Positions 46,550-58,137 of a stretch of 64,000 nt of DNA are shown piece after piece. Made by a program: the position numbers and the translations under genes. This DNA is from Linanthus parryae. Lineage: Eukaryota; Streptophyta; Magnoliopsida; Ericales; Polemoniaceae. The stretch is taken from contig JALGPY010000003.1 of the NCBI GenBank assembly GCA_023055425.1, forward strand, positions 19,279,001-19,343,000. Reading direction: 5' to 3'. Numbering within the stretch: the first letter of the stretch is position 1; every line of letters starts with the position of its first letter. Below the pieces are notes generated by a model. The model ran no database searches and had not been told where the DNA came from. It was given only the letters and a program-made list of their open reading frames with translations.

Positions 46550-47496
46550 TGTAGACACCAAACATTCGTAAAATCCAAATGATTATGGACTAAACAATGT
46601 CCTAATTAAATGATCAAATGAAGAAACACGAAAAGAAAAATTTGGGGTTAGATACTGCTGAATGGCGAATTGCATGGCGCCACGTGTCAAATCGTAACTA
46701 AAGATTGACCAGCTCAGTCGCAAACATCAACTCCGATTTATGGATGTTACGATCGGAAGTGCGTCTTAAGTGCACGATTACCGCAAATGTAATTGTATAA
46801 ATATTGTTAGGAAAACAACCAAAATAAACTTTCCTATAAGTACATCAAGCTCCCCTAGACTTTATAAAATTGTACAAAGTACCCCAAATTAATACAAAAT
46901 TTCACAACGACCCCTCTATCTCTCCTATAAATAGAGGAGGGAGTTCATAAGAAAATTATACCTTTCTACACATTCCTTCACACCTTACACCTTTCTTTAC
47001 ATCTTTCCTTACAATTTTCATACCATTTCTCACAAATTTCTCTCAAGCTCAAAGCTAAGAAAAGAGAAGCTAGCAAAGTTCTGACAGGAGAAGCCCCCCA
47101 AAGGAGCCAAGATCCTCGAAGGCGGAAAGACATTGAAGGAAGAAAATCCCAAAAGACTGCGAAGCCCTGACGAGTAAGCCAAAATGATAGTTGAATCTTC
47201 AAATACGGAGCAATCCGGAAGATCAAGCCATCCACCCCAAGAAAATCAAATCTTCAAAGAACATAGAAGTAGGTGAACCCGCAAAGAATAAGTCAAAGTC
47301 AAGCAAAAAGACCATAAGCGTCTGTGCCGGTCAAAGCCCATCAAGGACGTGGAAGATCCAACCGTCCAAAATCATCCCATCAAATTCAAATTCCCCGAGA
47401 AGAATCAGATATTTGTATCCTGCTTTCAAAAAATAAAATGACATTTGTCGTCAAATTTCTGTGTTTACCCTTTTAAGCGCAAAATTTGTGTGTACA
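46550..47496 (+). repeat. 3' LTR of outer retrotransposon (947 bp)
   Basis: TGTAGACACC...TGTACA, matching 13,583-14,566 with substitutions and a ~36-bp deletion near 47,409. TATA box TATAAATAG at 46,926-46,934. Followed by the CAGAC duplication. Confidence 0.9.
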
Positions 47497-48607
47497 CAGA
47501 CCACCATCATCCTTTCCTTTTAGAATCTGTTTCCATGCAAGCCACGAAATACCTAAGTCCTTTCTGTTGTTAGTCCACCAAAACTGCCTTATCATAGACT
47601 TAATCTTGTCACATACACCATTCGAAAGCTTGAAGCAAGAAATCACATAGGTTGGGAGAGCTTGACCAACAACCTTGATTAAAATCTCCTTGCCTCCAAT
47701 AGAGAGTGTTTTTTTCCTTCCAACCTTTAAATTGGCTGCCCGTCTTAGCTTATTAAGCTCGTTGAAAGTAATAGCTTTGTTCCTACCATTGTAATTGGTA
47801 CACCCAAATACTTATCATAATGTTCCACCTCATTGACTCATGTGGCTTGTAGGATCTCTTCTCGAAGTAGAATCGGAACCCCTAATGAGAACACTATGGC
47901 TGACTTTTGGATATTGATCTGTTCAATAATCTGCATCAGGGTATTAACATTTTCCATATCCGCGCCTGTAAAGAAAAGGCTGTCATCAGCAAAAAATATG
48001 TGAGAAACCAAATGGCCTCCCCCAGATGCCGCCACTTCCGTAAGACGGTCTTCATTGACCGCATAAGTGATTGTCCGTGACAGAAATTCGCTAAACAGGA
48101 GGAAGAGATAAGAGGATATGGGACGCCCTTGTCTCAAACCCTGCTCCGGGATGACAATCCCAGTGGGCCCGCGATTACGAACAAATTCATAATTGACAAT
48201 AGAAGTATAATTACGAATGAGGGTTATAAATATAGGCCCAAAACCAATGTGAAAGAGAGCTTCTAGCACGAATTGTATTCCAACCTGTCACAGGCTTTCC
48301 TCATATCTACTTTGAGAGTCAATAATTCTTTTCCCCTTTTTCCTCGTCTTAAGCAAGTGTATTACCTCGAAGATGTGAGAATGTTGTCCGTAAGCAGTCT
48401 TCCAGGAATTAAGACACTTTGATTTTCTGAAATCAGATTCAGTAGCAGTCTTGAGAGTCTGTTTGCCGCGGCTTTTGCCACTAGTTTATACATAATAGTA
48501 CGCATGTAGTCACTAGAAAAATGTAAATCTTGTAGCACTGAAACAATTTTATATAAATAACGACAAATGTAGCATGTAATCATCACATTTAAAAAAAAAA
48601 AAATCAA
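47497..48607 (-). pseudogene. LINE reverse transcriptase, unit 1 (right half)
   Basis: L1-type LINE RT on the minus strand: LEALFHIGFG, IPEQGLRQGRP, the catalytic box FFADDSLFF near 48,000, and YDKYLGVPI further on. Frames are broken, and stops interrupt the start of the RT domain (48,300-48,607). The continuation lies at 12,440-13,582 across the outer retrotransposon. Confidence 0.85.
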
Positions 48608-48744
48608 CTTTTCATAACTGCAAAGTCACATGTACGTTAAAAATTGAAGATTTGAAGTAAAACGTGACCCGACCGAGTCCCTGGTCACGAGTCGAGTCTA
48701 CCCACTCCCTACCAGGTGTATGCTGACCCACAAACTTGAAAATC

Positions 48745-48860
48745 TTGCTTATAAGAGTGCTCTCCCACAGTGATGTCTCATGTTCAATCCTCATGACGAC
48801 TATCCGTAAATTTAGTCTACTCTAGTTGAGGTGTGCGTAAGCTGACATGACACCACCATT
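48745..48860 (+). repeat. Au-like SINE, unit 1
   Basis: TAAGAGTGCTCTCCC head, B-box-like GTTCAATCC, tail CCGTAAATTTAGTC...GCGTAAGCTGACA. The same insertion is found at 57,350 and 60,400. Confidence 0.65.
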
Positions 48861-49051
48861 ATTTCTGAAAAAAAATAAAATAATAAAGTGTAAGACATAC
48901 TTAGAGACAAAGCAACGAGGTTTCCACACAAGTGATGGCGTTGATTATATCTCCCCAAACGTCGTCGTATTAATCGTCTTCCCCGTTAGAACCACTCAAC
49001 GAAGAAACAGAAACCACTTCGTAATCTCACACATACAAACAGACATCATCT

Positions 49052-49090
49052 ATGGAGTTCTTCTTCAGTTTCCCATTCTCCGATCTCTAA
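49052..49090 (+). CDS. Upstream ORF 1, phospholipase leader copy A
   Basis: A 12-residue ORF (MEFFFSFPFSDL) in the leader of the phospholipase exon. It is identical in all three copies (57,656-57,694 and 62,235-62,273). Such an ORF could dampen translation of the main frame; that is inference. Confidence 0.45.
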   Translation: MEFFFSFPFSDL

Positions 49091-49206
49091 ACACCTTTCC
49101 TCTCCCCATCACAAATCACAACCAATCCCTCCGAAACCCTAATTTATCACCCAATGTCGAATCCCAACCTCTAATTTTTATTCAGATCGTCATTTGTACC
49201 CTAACA

Positions 49207-49686
49207 ATGTCCTGGGGTCTAGGTTGGAAGCGCCCATCGGAGGTCTTCCGATTGACACTAAGCTACGGCAGCGAAGAAATCTGCGACGATCGTGACCGTT
49301 CATCGTCGGCCTCATCGTCATCCTATTCCTCCTCATCGACCAGATCGTCCTCGCCGTCGCCGCCGCACGATCAAGAGCCAGGATTCAGAATCGATCTCGA
49401 TTGGACGGCCGGCGACGATGAGGAGCAGGTGGCGTTGCGGCTGCAGTCGCAGCTGATGGTGGCGTTGCCGATGCCGCAGGACACGGTGGTGGTGGAGCTC
49501 ACGGCGGAGTCCGAGAGCAATGTGAGTGTGGAGATGAGGGTTGTGAAGCGGAAGGAGCCGCTGCGGGCGGTGACGATGACGAAAGTGGGTGGTTCTGGGC
49601 AGCAGAGCGACGGAATTGGGGTGCTTACGAGGTTGTTGAGGTCGAATTTGGTTGCGCCGGCGGAAGGGGGGAATTCGCCGAAGTCG
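49207..49686 (+). pseudogene. Phospholipase A I-like exon 1, truncated copy A
   Basis: The frame MSWGLGWKRPSEVFRLTLSY, then a Ser-rich linker, FRIDLDWTAGDDEEQVALRL, VALPMPQDTVVVEL, and REPLRAV-type segments matches the N-terminus of the plant patatin/leucine-rich-repeat phospholipase A I as I recall it. In that family the N-terminus precedes LRR, armadillo and patatin domains. The copy is almost identical to 62,398-62,880 but breaks at 49,686, where the sequence switches to the start of tandem unit 2. It lacks the rest of exon 1 and the splice donor, so it cannot encode the enzyme. Its promoter and leader are present (telo-box AAACCCTAA at 49,134). The start ATG is retained; an in-frame ORF extends upstream to 48,847 without homology. 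Confidence 0.8.
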
Positions 49687-49696
49687 TTCAAAGCTA

Positions 49697-50131
49697 GTTG
49701 TTTCCTAAAAAGAAATAATTTTGCTCACCATTCGCAGCCAAATTCCGGAGAGCTTTGAGCATTTTTGTAAGAACTTTGATTTCCAGGACTTCAAGGCCCA
49801 TGAAGTTCGATCAATTTATCAAGCACTAAAAGCCCATCTAAGAAGTCCTATGAGAACCCAATATTACGGCCCCACTTCTTTGGCCCATGTATAAACAAGA
49901 CATACATAGAGCCGAAAAACCAACCGCCGTGTATACATAACCCAAAGAACTCCGCATTTTTTTTCCATTCTACTACAAAGAAGCTATGGGCTTGCAAAAT
50001 ATTGTGATTGATGTTTGGAAGGAAACGAGAAGAGGATCCCCTAATGTTAACTACTCTGGGGGGAACAACAAAAGGAAAGCTGAAGATACGTTGCAACAAG
50101 GAGAGGCTAGCTACGTTGGAAATTTTGTTTG

Positions 50132-50168
<37 letters not shown>

Positions 50169-50169
50169 A

Positions 50170-50205
<36 letters not shown>

Positions 50206-50247
50206 CGTTGCAACAAGGTTGTTGGAATGAAGATGGCTTAAAGAAAA
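49697..50247 (+). repeat. Start of tandem unit 2
   Basis: Copy of 7,890-8,401. The junction with the truncated phospholipase exon is at 49,687-49,700, where a LINE-tail word (GTTTCCTAAAAA) occurs. Confidence 0.85.
50134..50206. repeat. (A)34 and (CAA)n microsatellites
   Basis: A run of 34 A's is followed by about twelve CAA/AAC trinucleotides. Frames of Lys or Gln residues across it are not genes. Confidence 0.97.
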
Positions 50248-51887
50248 GGCTAAATTGTACCGGAGGTATTCATATTTTGCAAAAACAGGTAAGTGGGTAC
50301 CCAAATTTCAAAATCGAGCACCACATATTCTAAATTTTCGATTTTCGAGCAAGTGCGTACCATTCGGTTAACTTTCCGTTAATATTGGACGGAAAAATAA
50401 AAAAAGGCTATTCTACCTGTTATTTTTACCTCAAACTTTTTTTAAAATACATGTTTTACTAACAAATGTTACAAAAAATAATAAATTTTTAATTTAATAA
50501 TTTGGTATATGTAAGATAGTGAAATACATTTCATCAAAATTACATATTTTTACATCATTTCAAGATATTAAATATGTTTTTATTAAAATATATCCGTCAA
50601 TCATAAAGTCTTTAACTTCTTTTTAACAGTTTAAAAAAAAACTCAAAATTTCATAAGTTCACATGTATTTTTTTAATAAAACAATAACATACAAGTAGCT
50701 TTGTGCATTTTAAAACAACTCAAAAAAGAATTGACACCTGGCATACGTGAGTAGTTTTCTATTGCAATGATTTGTAGTTTTCATGCAAATGTAAAAATAA
50801 AAAGACTATTGTATAAAATGCACAAATGTACTTGTACTTTATTGTTTTATTAAAAGAATCATTTAAAATTATTAAATTTTGAGTTATTTTTAAAAAATAT
50901 TAAATAAAAGTTAACTTTAAGATTGACGGATATATATTAATAATAATATATTTCATATCTTGAAATGATGTAAAAATATGTCATTTTGATGAAATATATT
51001 GCATTATCTTACATTTATCAAATCAAATTATTAAATTAAAATTTTAATATTTTTAGTTTGTTTAGATCTGTTAGTAAAGCTTGTATTTTTTTTTAAAAAT
51101 TTGAGGTGAAAATAAGGGGTACAATTGTAATACCTCGTCCCACATCGAGATATTGTGGATTGATATTGTGTGAGAGATGGATATATGGTTAATAGATTGT
51201 GATATCATGTCCCACACTGGAAAATTGTGAATTTAATATCTGGTCATGATAAACCTTTGTGGATTATTACTATCACCTTCGAGGCTTAAGCATTTTTATC
51301 CGGTGGTACGGGTAAAGAAGTTGCTGGGACAGTAATCCGCTCGGGTTGTTACAAATGGTATCAGAGCCAACTCTGGTCCCGCAAGGGCTCCGTGGCGGTC
51401 CGCCGCAAGCCAAGGGGATACGTGACTGGGCACACTTGACGAGGACGTCGAATATATAAGGTGGGGGGATTGTAATATCCCGTCCCATTCGAGATATTGT
51501 GGATTGATATTGTGGATTAAATGGATATCTGGTTGGGAGATTGTGATATCATGTCCCACATTAGAAATTTATGAATTTAATATCTGATCATGGTTAACCC
51601 TGTGGATTACTACTATCACCTTCAAGGCATAAGTATTTTTATCTGGTGGTACGGGTAAAGAAGTTGTTGGGACAGTAATCTCATTAAGTAATCCCAGTAA
51701 TCCGCTCGGGTTGTTACAACAATAGTCTTATTATATTTTTCCGTCCAATATTAACGGAAAGTTAACAGAATGTTACCCACTTGCTCGAAAATAAAAAAAT
51801 CCGGGAACAGTGGTGCTCGATTTTTGAAATTTGGGTACCCACTTGCCTGTTTTTGCAAAATATGGGTACCTCCGATGCAATTTAGCC
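50248..51887. mobile_element. Mutator-like MITE, unit 2 copy
   Basis: Same element as 8,402-9,346 (GGCTAAATTG...TTTAGCC), with 9-bp flanks TAAAGAAAA (50,239-50,247) and CAAAGAAAA (51,888-51,896) differing at one base. A 9-bp duplication supports the Mutator superfamily. It is lengthened by the TRIM inside it. Transposase absent. Confidence 0.88.
51126..51718 (+). mobile_element. TRIM (593 bp) inside the MITE
   Basis: Two short LTRs (51,126-51,353 and 51,471-51,718, TGTAATA(C/T)C...GGTTGTTACA) flank 117 bp of interior. The interior has primer site TGGTATCAGAGCC (51,356-51,368) and purine tract AAGGTGGGGGGA (~51,459). Target duplication ACAAT (51,121-51,125 and 51,719-51,723) is perfect. There is no coding capacity, so it depends on other elements for reverse transcriptase. 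The right LTR has a ~20-bp extra stretch near 51,681-51,700. The Cassandra family is excluded by the lack of a 5S rRNA segment. Confidence 0.95.
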
Positions 51888-51894
51888 CAAAGAA

Positions 51895-52185
51895 AATGGA
51901 GGACACAACAAATGAGTTAGAAGAAGTGTGGAAGAGAGAAGAAAAGTACTAGTTACAGAGTCTCAGACTAAAATACTTACAAGAAGGGGACCAAAACTCA
52001 AATTTCTTCACCTAACTACATTCATAAGAAGAGCGAGGAATCCAATCCATAAACTAAAGAATGCTCAAGGTAGTTGGAAGGAGAATGATGTAGGAATTGG
52101 AAGGGCTCTTACTGATTACTTCACAAATTTTTACAGTGCAGAGGATAATGCTTGGCCTGAAGAGATTAGGAGCAAAACGGGATAA
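51895..52185 (+). pseudogene. LINE linker fragment, unit 2 copy
   Basis: Copy of 9,352-9,648 (TTFIRRARNPIHKLKNAQG). It is further broken by a stop at ~51,950 and a small deletion near 52,005. Confidence 0.7.
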
Positions 52186-52310
52186 TAAGTAGCTGAGGAA
52201 CGGCAGCGGCAATGGATTGGAAGAAATTTTGCGCCATGGGTACATACACCTATACATAGAGACCCATCATAAATTGTAAGAAGAGGATTTTCCTTCACTT
52301 GCGCCTTAAG

Positions 52311-54734
52311 TAGGGCTGGCCATGGGCTGGGCTCGGGCCGGGCTGAGCCGGGCTCAACTTTTTTAAGGCTGACCCAAACCCAACCCGGTCCACTGATCGG
52401 GGCAGCACCTCAGTCAGGGCCCATCCAACTCATATTTATGAGAGCCCGAGCCCAGCCCACGGGCCAAGAACATAATCTGACATTAAACCAAAACAAGAAA
52501 TTAACTAAGTAGTAAGTACCAACATAAACAAACAAAAACTAGTCCATCAAGATACATCAGTGTTTCAAGTACATGACATGCTGACTAGTTGAAGAACAAA
52601 GCTTAAAATACCCTAACATTACTTAAGCTTCTTGAAATTTACACCAAAAGGGAAGCTACCAGCATATCTACATCAATATACATCAAAGTTTTAGTTATGT
52701 TGATCAAAGCCACAATGCCCAAACATTACATAAACTTCCTGAAATTTACACGAAAAAGAAGGAAGCTACCAACATAACTTAGATAACTTGTCCATAGTCC
52801 ATATTAAGGACACCAAACCCAGAACCCAAAACTAAGATTTTTTCTTTCCATATCCAGCTTGTGATCACCACGAAAAGATCTCCATCCTGCTGCTCCATTC
52901 CACACTTCCATGACTTTGGCTGCAAGTGACATTTGAAATACAATTAGTTTAATCTTTACGTTAACTGATACGAGGTCACTCAAGTAATTATTAAACCCTC
53001 TAACAGTGTCCAAAACCCCATATTCCCTGCAGATAAAGCACTTGTTCACTCAATTCCCTTAGAGTGTTTACCCAAATTGAAGAACTTAAACAGCAAGTAC
53101 AAAACAAAGTTCAACATATGATGTATGTGAAACTAAAACACTTTAAAACACAACCAGCAAAGTGCTCATATGGGTGTGCAGTGTGTATACTCTACGCATC
53201 AACTCAGTACTTTGGAAGATATTCGCTAAAAAAATCATATCATAAAACATTAATTTTCTAACAGTATATTTACTGGAATTTTTTCACTACTGCGTATCTT
53301 CCGGTTAATTTCGACTTTGTTACTAGTGAGAGTGTTTGTTAGTCACTTGATTGGTGTAAATAACAATCAAACAATAAAAAAAAATTGACTAATTGGATCG
53401 GAGTGTGATAAAGTAAGTTATTTGACGGTTTCTTTAATCCTAATCACAAGGGGAAGACAAAACAGTGTGATATAATATCAACAGAAGCATATACCTCATA
53501 TTTCTTCATCATCGGATGAGCTTGAACTATAAGAGTTGTCTTTTGGTGGAATTAAAGCTGAATAAAACTTTAAAATTATTAAAGAATAAAGAAAAATAGA
53601 AAAGTTACCATTGCATTTTAATATATGAGATTTTACCTTCTCGATTATGTGCACGCATCCAATCTTGGAGGCAAATCAATGCCTCCACAGTGTCAGGCTT
53701 GAGAGAACTCCAACAATAACTTATTATTCGGCGCCCTGTACTGAAAGTACACTCTGAGGCAACTGTTGAAACAGGAATACTCAATATATCACGAGCCATT
53801 TTAGCAAGTACAGGATATTTCATTGAAGCCCCTTTCCAATACTCAAGAATGTCTAACTCGCTATTTCGATCAATGCAAGGTTCCTCCAAATAAAGATCCA
53901 ACTCTGACTTCTCATGTTGAGTCTTGGCTCATTTACCCTGAAAATTATCGTAATCATCAAATGCACCATCATCCCCAAACATCGAACTCCTCATCTCAAC
54001 CCCATTACCCTTTTTATTTCCTTGTGTTTTCCCACTGGATTTATCATTTTTTACATAAGCATTAAACAAGCTGGTCAATGTATTGAGAATTTTAACTACA
54101 TGCCCATCTGCATCATCCCCATATAACTTAATAAAGCAATACTCAACAAGTCGAACCTTATGTCAGGGGTCTAAGATAGCACCACAAAACAAGATCAGGC
54201 TATAGTCAGACCAATATTTATTGAACTTCACTTGCATTTTCATTACCATGTCATACATGAAAGAGCTGGGATCTGCAACAACTCGCAATAAGTGCCATTG
54301 AATTCTCCATACACCTTCAAAGTACAAGTATGATGTACGATATTTAGAGCCCGAAAACACTTTATTAACTTAATAGAACAATTTCAGGAAATCATGCATT
54401 TCAGCAAGTTGTTTCCATTCAGTCGGACTCAAATTGAATGTGAAGTTGGAATCTCGCATTCCCATGTTCAAAAACAATGTCTTGTAATAAAGAGCAGACT
54501 CTATCATCATATACGTGGAATTCCATCTTGTCGGACAGTCAATACTCAACTTCTTTCTCACATTTAAGTTCAGATTCTTTGTCATGATCTTAAAATTCTT
54601 TCTCCTCATAGAATTCTGCCTAACATACTTGATACCAAGACGAAGCCTCACAATCACATCATGCAACACCTTATAACCAGCTTGCACAACCAAATTTAGA
54701 ATGTGGCATCAGCAACGAACTTGTAAAAATGCAC
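52311..54734 (-). mobile_element. Truncated hAT transposon
   Basis: The left end TAGGGCTGGCCATGG is followed by GC-rich subterminal repeats (GGGCTCGGGCCGGGCTGAGCC), typical of hAT ends. The minus strand encodes the C-terminal half of a transposase. At 54,734 it stops in the transposase, just after a MQVRC-like start of the catalytic region, and sequence homologous to 9,802 resumes. The N-terminus and right end are lost. It is absent from unit 1. Confidence 0.75.
53605..54693 (-). pseudogene. hAT transposase C-terminal half (RICESLEEPER/Ac-like)
   Basis: Minus-strand segments in order: NLVVQAGYKVLHDVI-type region and DCPTRWNSTYMMIESALYY (54,693-54,370); FNKYWSDY and ILDP (54,360-54,163); then the dimerisation domain ILEYWKGASMKYPVLAKMAR, DILSIPVSTVASECTFSTG and SLKPDTVEALICLQDW (53,901-53,605). 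This is the cut-and-paste transposase core and dimerisation region of the hAT superfamily. A frameshift joins the first two parts and a gap of stops lies at 53,905-54,160. The BED zinc finger and first catalytic Asp are missing, so it is not active. Confidence 0.85.
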
Positions 54735-55045
54735 CATTGCTAGAGAGAGCTTCTTTTCACCTTTGCTCTTTAGCTTTATTAAGTCGAGAATCTGAATTCC
54801 GATTATTCCTATTCATTTGCTGTAATCTAGAGGATATATTGTATGAATTGCGTAATGCTCAATACAAACAACATTAAATTTTGATCCCCTCGCTCAAACT
54901 CGCCTACTACCTTCTCAGTTCTCTTGGGGATTAGAATTTTTTTCGATTGCACTCAAGTCCTCACAGGTTATTCTCCGCCAACAATTGTGTTTTGTAAAAA
55001 TATTGTCATATCCTTAATCTTAAGTATGAATTATTCCATAAACAA
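54735..55045 (+). repeat. LTR-like segment, unit 2 copy
   Basis: Aligns with 9,802-10,110 (AGAGAGCTTCTTTT...AACAAACAAATGC). It then jumps to the LINE part via a short inverted repeat (ATGCCCT...AGGGCAT). Unit 2 lacks the 2.3 kb with the palindromic LTR and Au SINE that unit 1 has here. Confidence 0.75.
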
Positions 55046-55079
55046 ACAAATGCCCTCTTTTTTCAGGGCATTTGTTTAA

Positions 55080-57215
55080 CAAAACCAAAGGTCGGTGGCT
55101 TCTAGATCGTAGTAGCCGAAGAATATATAGCACCGGCATGAGGCAGCCGATTCTCTTTTTCAGAACATTATTGCACTCTGCTATGCGGTGTCTATATCCA
55201 AAATAATTTTCTCAATGGTTTTGGGGGAACCATTAAAATCTGTGGCATTACGCTTATTCCACAACTCCCACAACCCTAAATAGAATTTTTCCTTCGATGA
55301 TCGTCTAGTCGATCAATTTTTTAAGTTAAATGAAGAGACACACCTTGTTGCAATATGTATTAAGCCCGACGAAGGACAGAGAACTCCATAACTCTTCCGC
55401 TAATTTGTATTTGTTTGGGACGTTTTCTTCTCTTTCTCCATGATGCCCGCACTGGGAGCAAATGTTTGGGATCGCTATTTTTCTTCTGTGCAAGTTTTGA
55501 GCAGTTGGAAGCATTCGGTGCACACACATCCAATAAAATGAATGATTTTCTTTTGGATATTTAGCTTCCACAAAATTTGAAATGCTCGGTCCACCGAACC
55601 TGTAGTTGACTCCGAATAATACACGTTAGAGTTGTGTGAAGCCATTTGATATTCTGACTTCACACTGTATATTTTGTTTATTTTAAATCGCCACACAACC
55701 CTGTCTTCTCTAGGAGCCGGGGGGGATCATCTGCACATTTGATACCCCAACTTCACGTTCGTATGATCATCTGCACATCCACCACCCAAAAATAGGCGCA
55801 CAGAGCATCTAAATTCCAACTTCTGTCCTGAGCAATGAAATCGAAAACTTTTGGGACATCGTTAGTCGTGGGTGTAATCACTCTGTTGTTGTGAGTTTTG
55901 GGCATCAACTTATCATCTGCTGAGATAGAATTGTCATTCCCCACTTTCCAAATACACCCCTTCTTAATGATTTTGCGACTATGGAGTATACTTCCCCACG
56001 CGAAGGACGGGCCATGCCCTAGCTCTAGTTACATGAGCGAACGGTTCGCAAAATATTTAGCTTTATAATAAATCATGAGTGAATTTGGGTGCCCGAGTAA
56101 TCTCCAAGCTTGCTTGGCAAGCAAGTCTTGATTGAAAATTTTGAGATCCTTGAAGGCCAGACCACCATATCATTTCCTTTTAGCATCTGTTTCCATGCAA
56201 GCCAGGAAATACCTAAGTCCTTTCTGTGGCTAGTCCACCAAAACTTCCTTATCATAGAATCCATGTTGTCACGTACACCATTCGGAAGCTTAAAGCAGGA
56301 CATCACATAGGTTGAACGCCAATCTTATCTGTAAGCCCGTTGAAAGTAATAGATTTGTTCCTACCCATTGTAATTGGTAGACCCAAGTACTTATCATAAT
56401 GTACCACCTCATTGACTCACATGGCTTGTAGGATCTCTTCTCGAAGTAGAATCAGAACCCCTGACGAGAACACTATGGCTGACTTTTGGATATTGATTAG
56501 TTGACCCGAGGCCGTATGACTCAATAATCTGTATCAGGGTATTAACATTTTCCATATCCGCGCCATTAAAGAAAAGGCTGTCATCAGCAAAAAAATATGT
56601 GAGAAACCAAATGGCCTCCCCTAGATGCTGCCACTTCCGTAAGACGATCTTCATTGACCGCAGAATTGATTGTCCGAGACAGAAATTCGATGCACACGAG
56701 GAAGAGATAAGGGATAGGGGACGCCCTTGTCTCAAACCCTGCTCCGGGATGACCTTCCCAGTCGGACCGCCATTACGAAAAAATTTATAATTGAAAATAG
56801 AAGTATATTTACGAATGGGGGTTATAAATATAGGCCCAAAACCAATGTGAAAGAGAGCTTCTAGCACGAATTGCCATTCCACCTTGTCGTGGGCTTTCCT
56901 CATATCTAATTTAAAAATCAATAATTCTTTTCCCCTCTTTCCTCGTCTTAAGCAAGTGTATTACCTCAAAAGCTGTGAGAATATTGTCCGTAATCAGTCT
57001 TCCGGGAACAAAGACACGTTGATTTCTAAAATCAAATTCGGTACCAGTCTTTTGAGTCTGTTTGCTGCGAATTTTGCAACTATTTTATACATAATAGTCC
57101 AGATGATTACATGCATGTAATCACTAGACAACTGTAAATATTGTGGCATTGAACCTATACTATATAAATAACGACAAATGTAGCATGTAATCATCACATA
57201 TAAAAAATATCAACT
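55080..57215 (-). pseudogene. LINE RT and zinc-binding region, unit 2 (uninterrupted)
   Basis: Minus strand: FKLDMRKAHDKVEWQFVLEA, IPEQGLRQGRPLS, FFADDSLFF (~56,590), then IRKFWWTSHRKDLGISWLAW (~56,240), a further segment with FDFIAQDRSWN (~55,850), SVKSEYQMASHN (~55,655) and zinc-binding residues C-x2-C near 55,460. Frames shift several times. It gives the unbroken sequence across the site where the outer retrotransposon entered unit 1 (CCAGACCACCAT at ~56,157). Confidence 0.88.
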
Positions 57216-57344
57216 TTCCATAGCTTAAAAGTCGCCTGTACGTTAAAAATTGAAGATTTGAAGTAATACGTGACCCGATCGGGTAACGAGTCGAGTCTAC
57301 CCACTCCCTATGGGGTGTATGCTGACCCACGGGTTTGAAAATTT

Positions 57345-57475
57345 TGCTTAAGAGTGCTCTCCCTTAGTGAGGTCTCATGTTCAAACCTCACGACAACTAA
57401 CAATCCTCTGGCTCCGTAAATTTAGTCTAGTCCAGTTGAGGCACACGCAAGCTCTCACGACACCACTATTATTTA
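57345..57475 (+). repeat. Au-like SINE, unit 2
   Basis: Same insertion as 48,745-48,860: TAAGAGTGCTCTCCC, B box GTTCAAACC, tail ending GCACACGCAAGCTC. It retains CTCTGGCTCCGTAAATTTAG, which unit 1 has partly lost. Confidence 0.7.
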
Positions 57476-57655
57476 TGAAAAAATAAAATAATAAAGTGTA
57501 AGACATAGGTAGACACAAAGCAAGGAGGTTCCCACACCATGATGGCCTTGATTATATCTCCCCGAACGTCGTCATATTAATCGTATTCCCCGTTAGAACC
57601 ACTCAACGAAGAAACAGATACCACTTCGTAATCTCACACATACAAACAGACATCT

Positions 57656-57694
57656 ATGGAGTTCTTCTTCAGTTTCCCATTCTCCGATCTCTAA
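57656..57694 (+). CDS. Upstream ORF 1, copy B
   Basis: Identical 12-residue ORF as in copies A and C. Confidence 0.4.
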   Translation: MEFFFSFPFSDL

Positions 57695-57816
57695 ACATCT
57701 CTCCTTCCCCCATCATAAATCACAACCAATCCCTCTGAAACCCTAATTCGTCACACAAATGTCGAATCCCAAACTCTAATCTCGCTTCGTTGCTGAAATC
57801 AGATCGTACCCTAACA

Positions 57817-58137
57817 ATTTCCTGGGGTCTAGGTTGGAAGCGCCCATCGGAGGTCTTCCGATTGACATTAAGCTACGGCAGTGAAGAAATCTGCGACGAT
57901 CCTGACCGTTCATCGTCGGCCTCATCGTCATCCTATTCGTCCTCATTGACCAGATCGTCGTCACCGTCTTCAGCGCACGATCAGGAGGCGAGATTTAGAA
58001 TCGATCTCGATTGGACGGCCGGCGATGACGAGGAGCAGGTGGCGTTGCGGCTGCAGTCGCAGCTGATGGTGGCGTTGCCGATGCCGCAGGACACGGTGGT
58101 GGTGGAGCTCACGGCGTAGGAGAGCAATGTGAGTGTG
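57817..58137 (+). pseudogene. Phospholipase A I-like exon 1, broken copy B
   Basis: Same exon as copies A and C, but the start codon is ATT (57,817) instead of ATG. A TAG replaces the GAG codon after VVVELTA (58,116-58,118), with a small deletion beside it. The exon ends at ~58,137 where a copia LTR begins. Ser-rich linker and DLDWTAGDDEEQVALRL are otherwise conserved. No functional product. Confidence 0.85.

Larger units (their letters stand above)
13583..47496 (+). mobile_element. Outer LTR retrotransposon (Tat-like Ty3/gypsy, gutted) hosting the nested stack
   Basis: Two related LTRs in direct orientation bound this element, both TGTAGACACC...TGTACA. The target duplication is TAGAC at 13,578-13,582 and CAGAC at 47,497-47,501; the uninterrupted paralog at ~56,158 reads CAGACC, so the left copy has one substitution. 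A tRNA-like primer site follows the left LTR. Of its own interior I see only the leader (14,567-14,957) and a 3' region with a broken antisense gene (43.4-44.9 kb). No gag-pol of its own is visible, so it was non-autonomous or was gutted. The Tat assignment rests on LTR start, size class and antisense gene, and is inference. LTR divergence shows this is an old insertion. Confidence 0.8.

Noticed and set aside
50008..50333. Frames of poly-Lys followed by poly-Gln or poly-Thr
   Set aside because: They are translations of the (A)34 and (CAA)n microsatellites.
51126..51718. Cassandra TRIM
   Set aside because: The LTRs do not contain a 5S rRNA-like segment.
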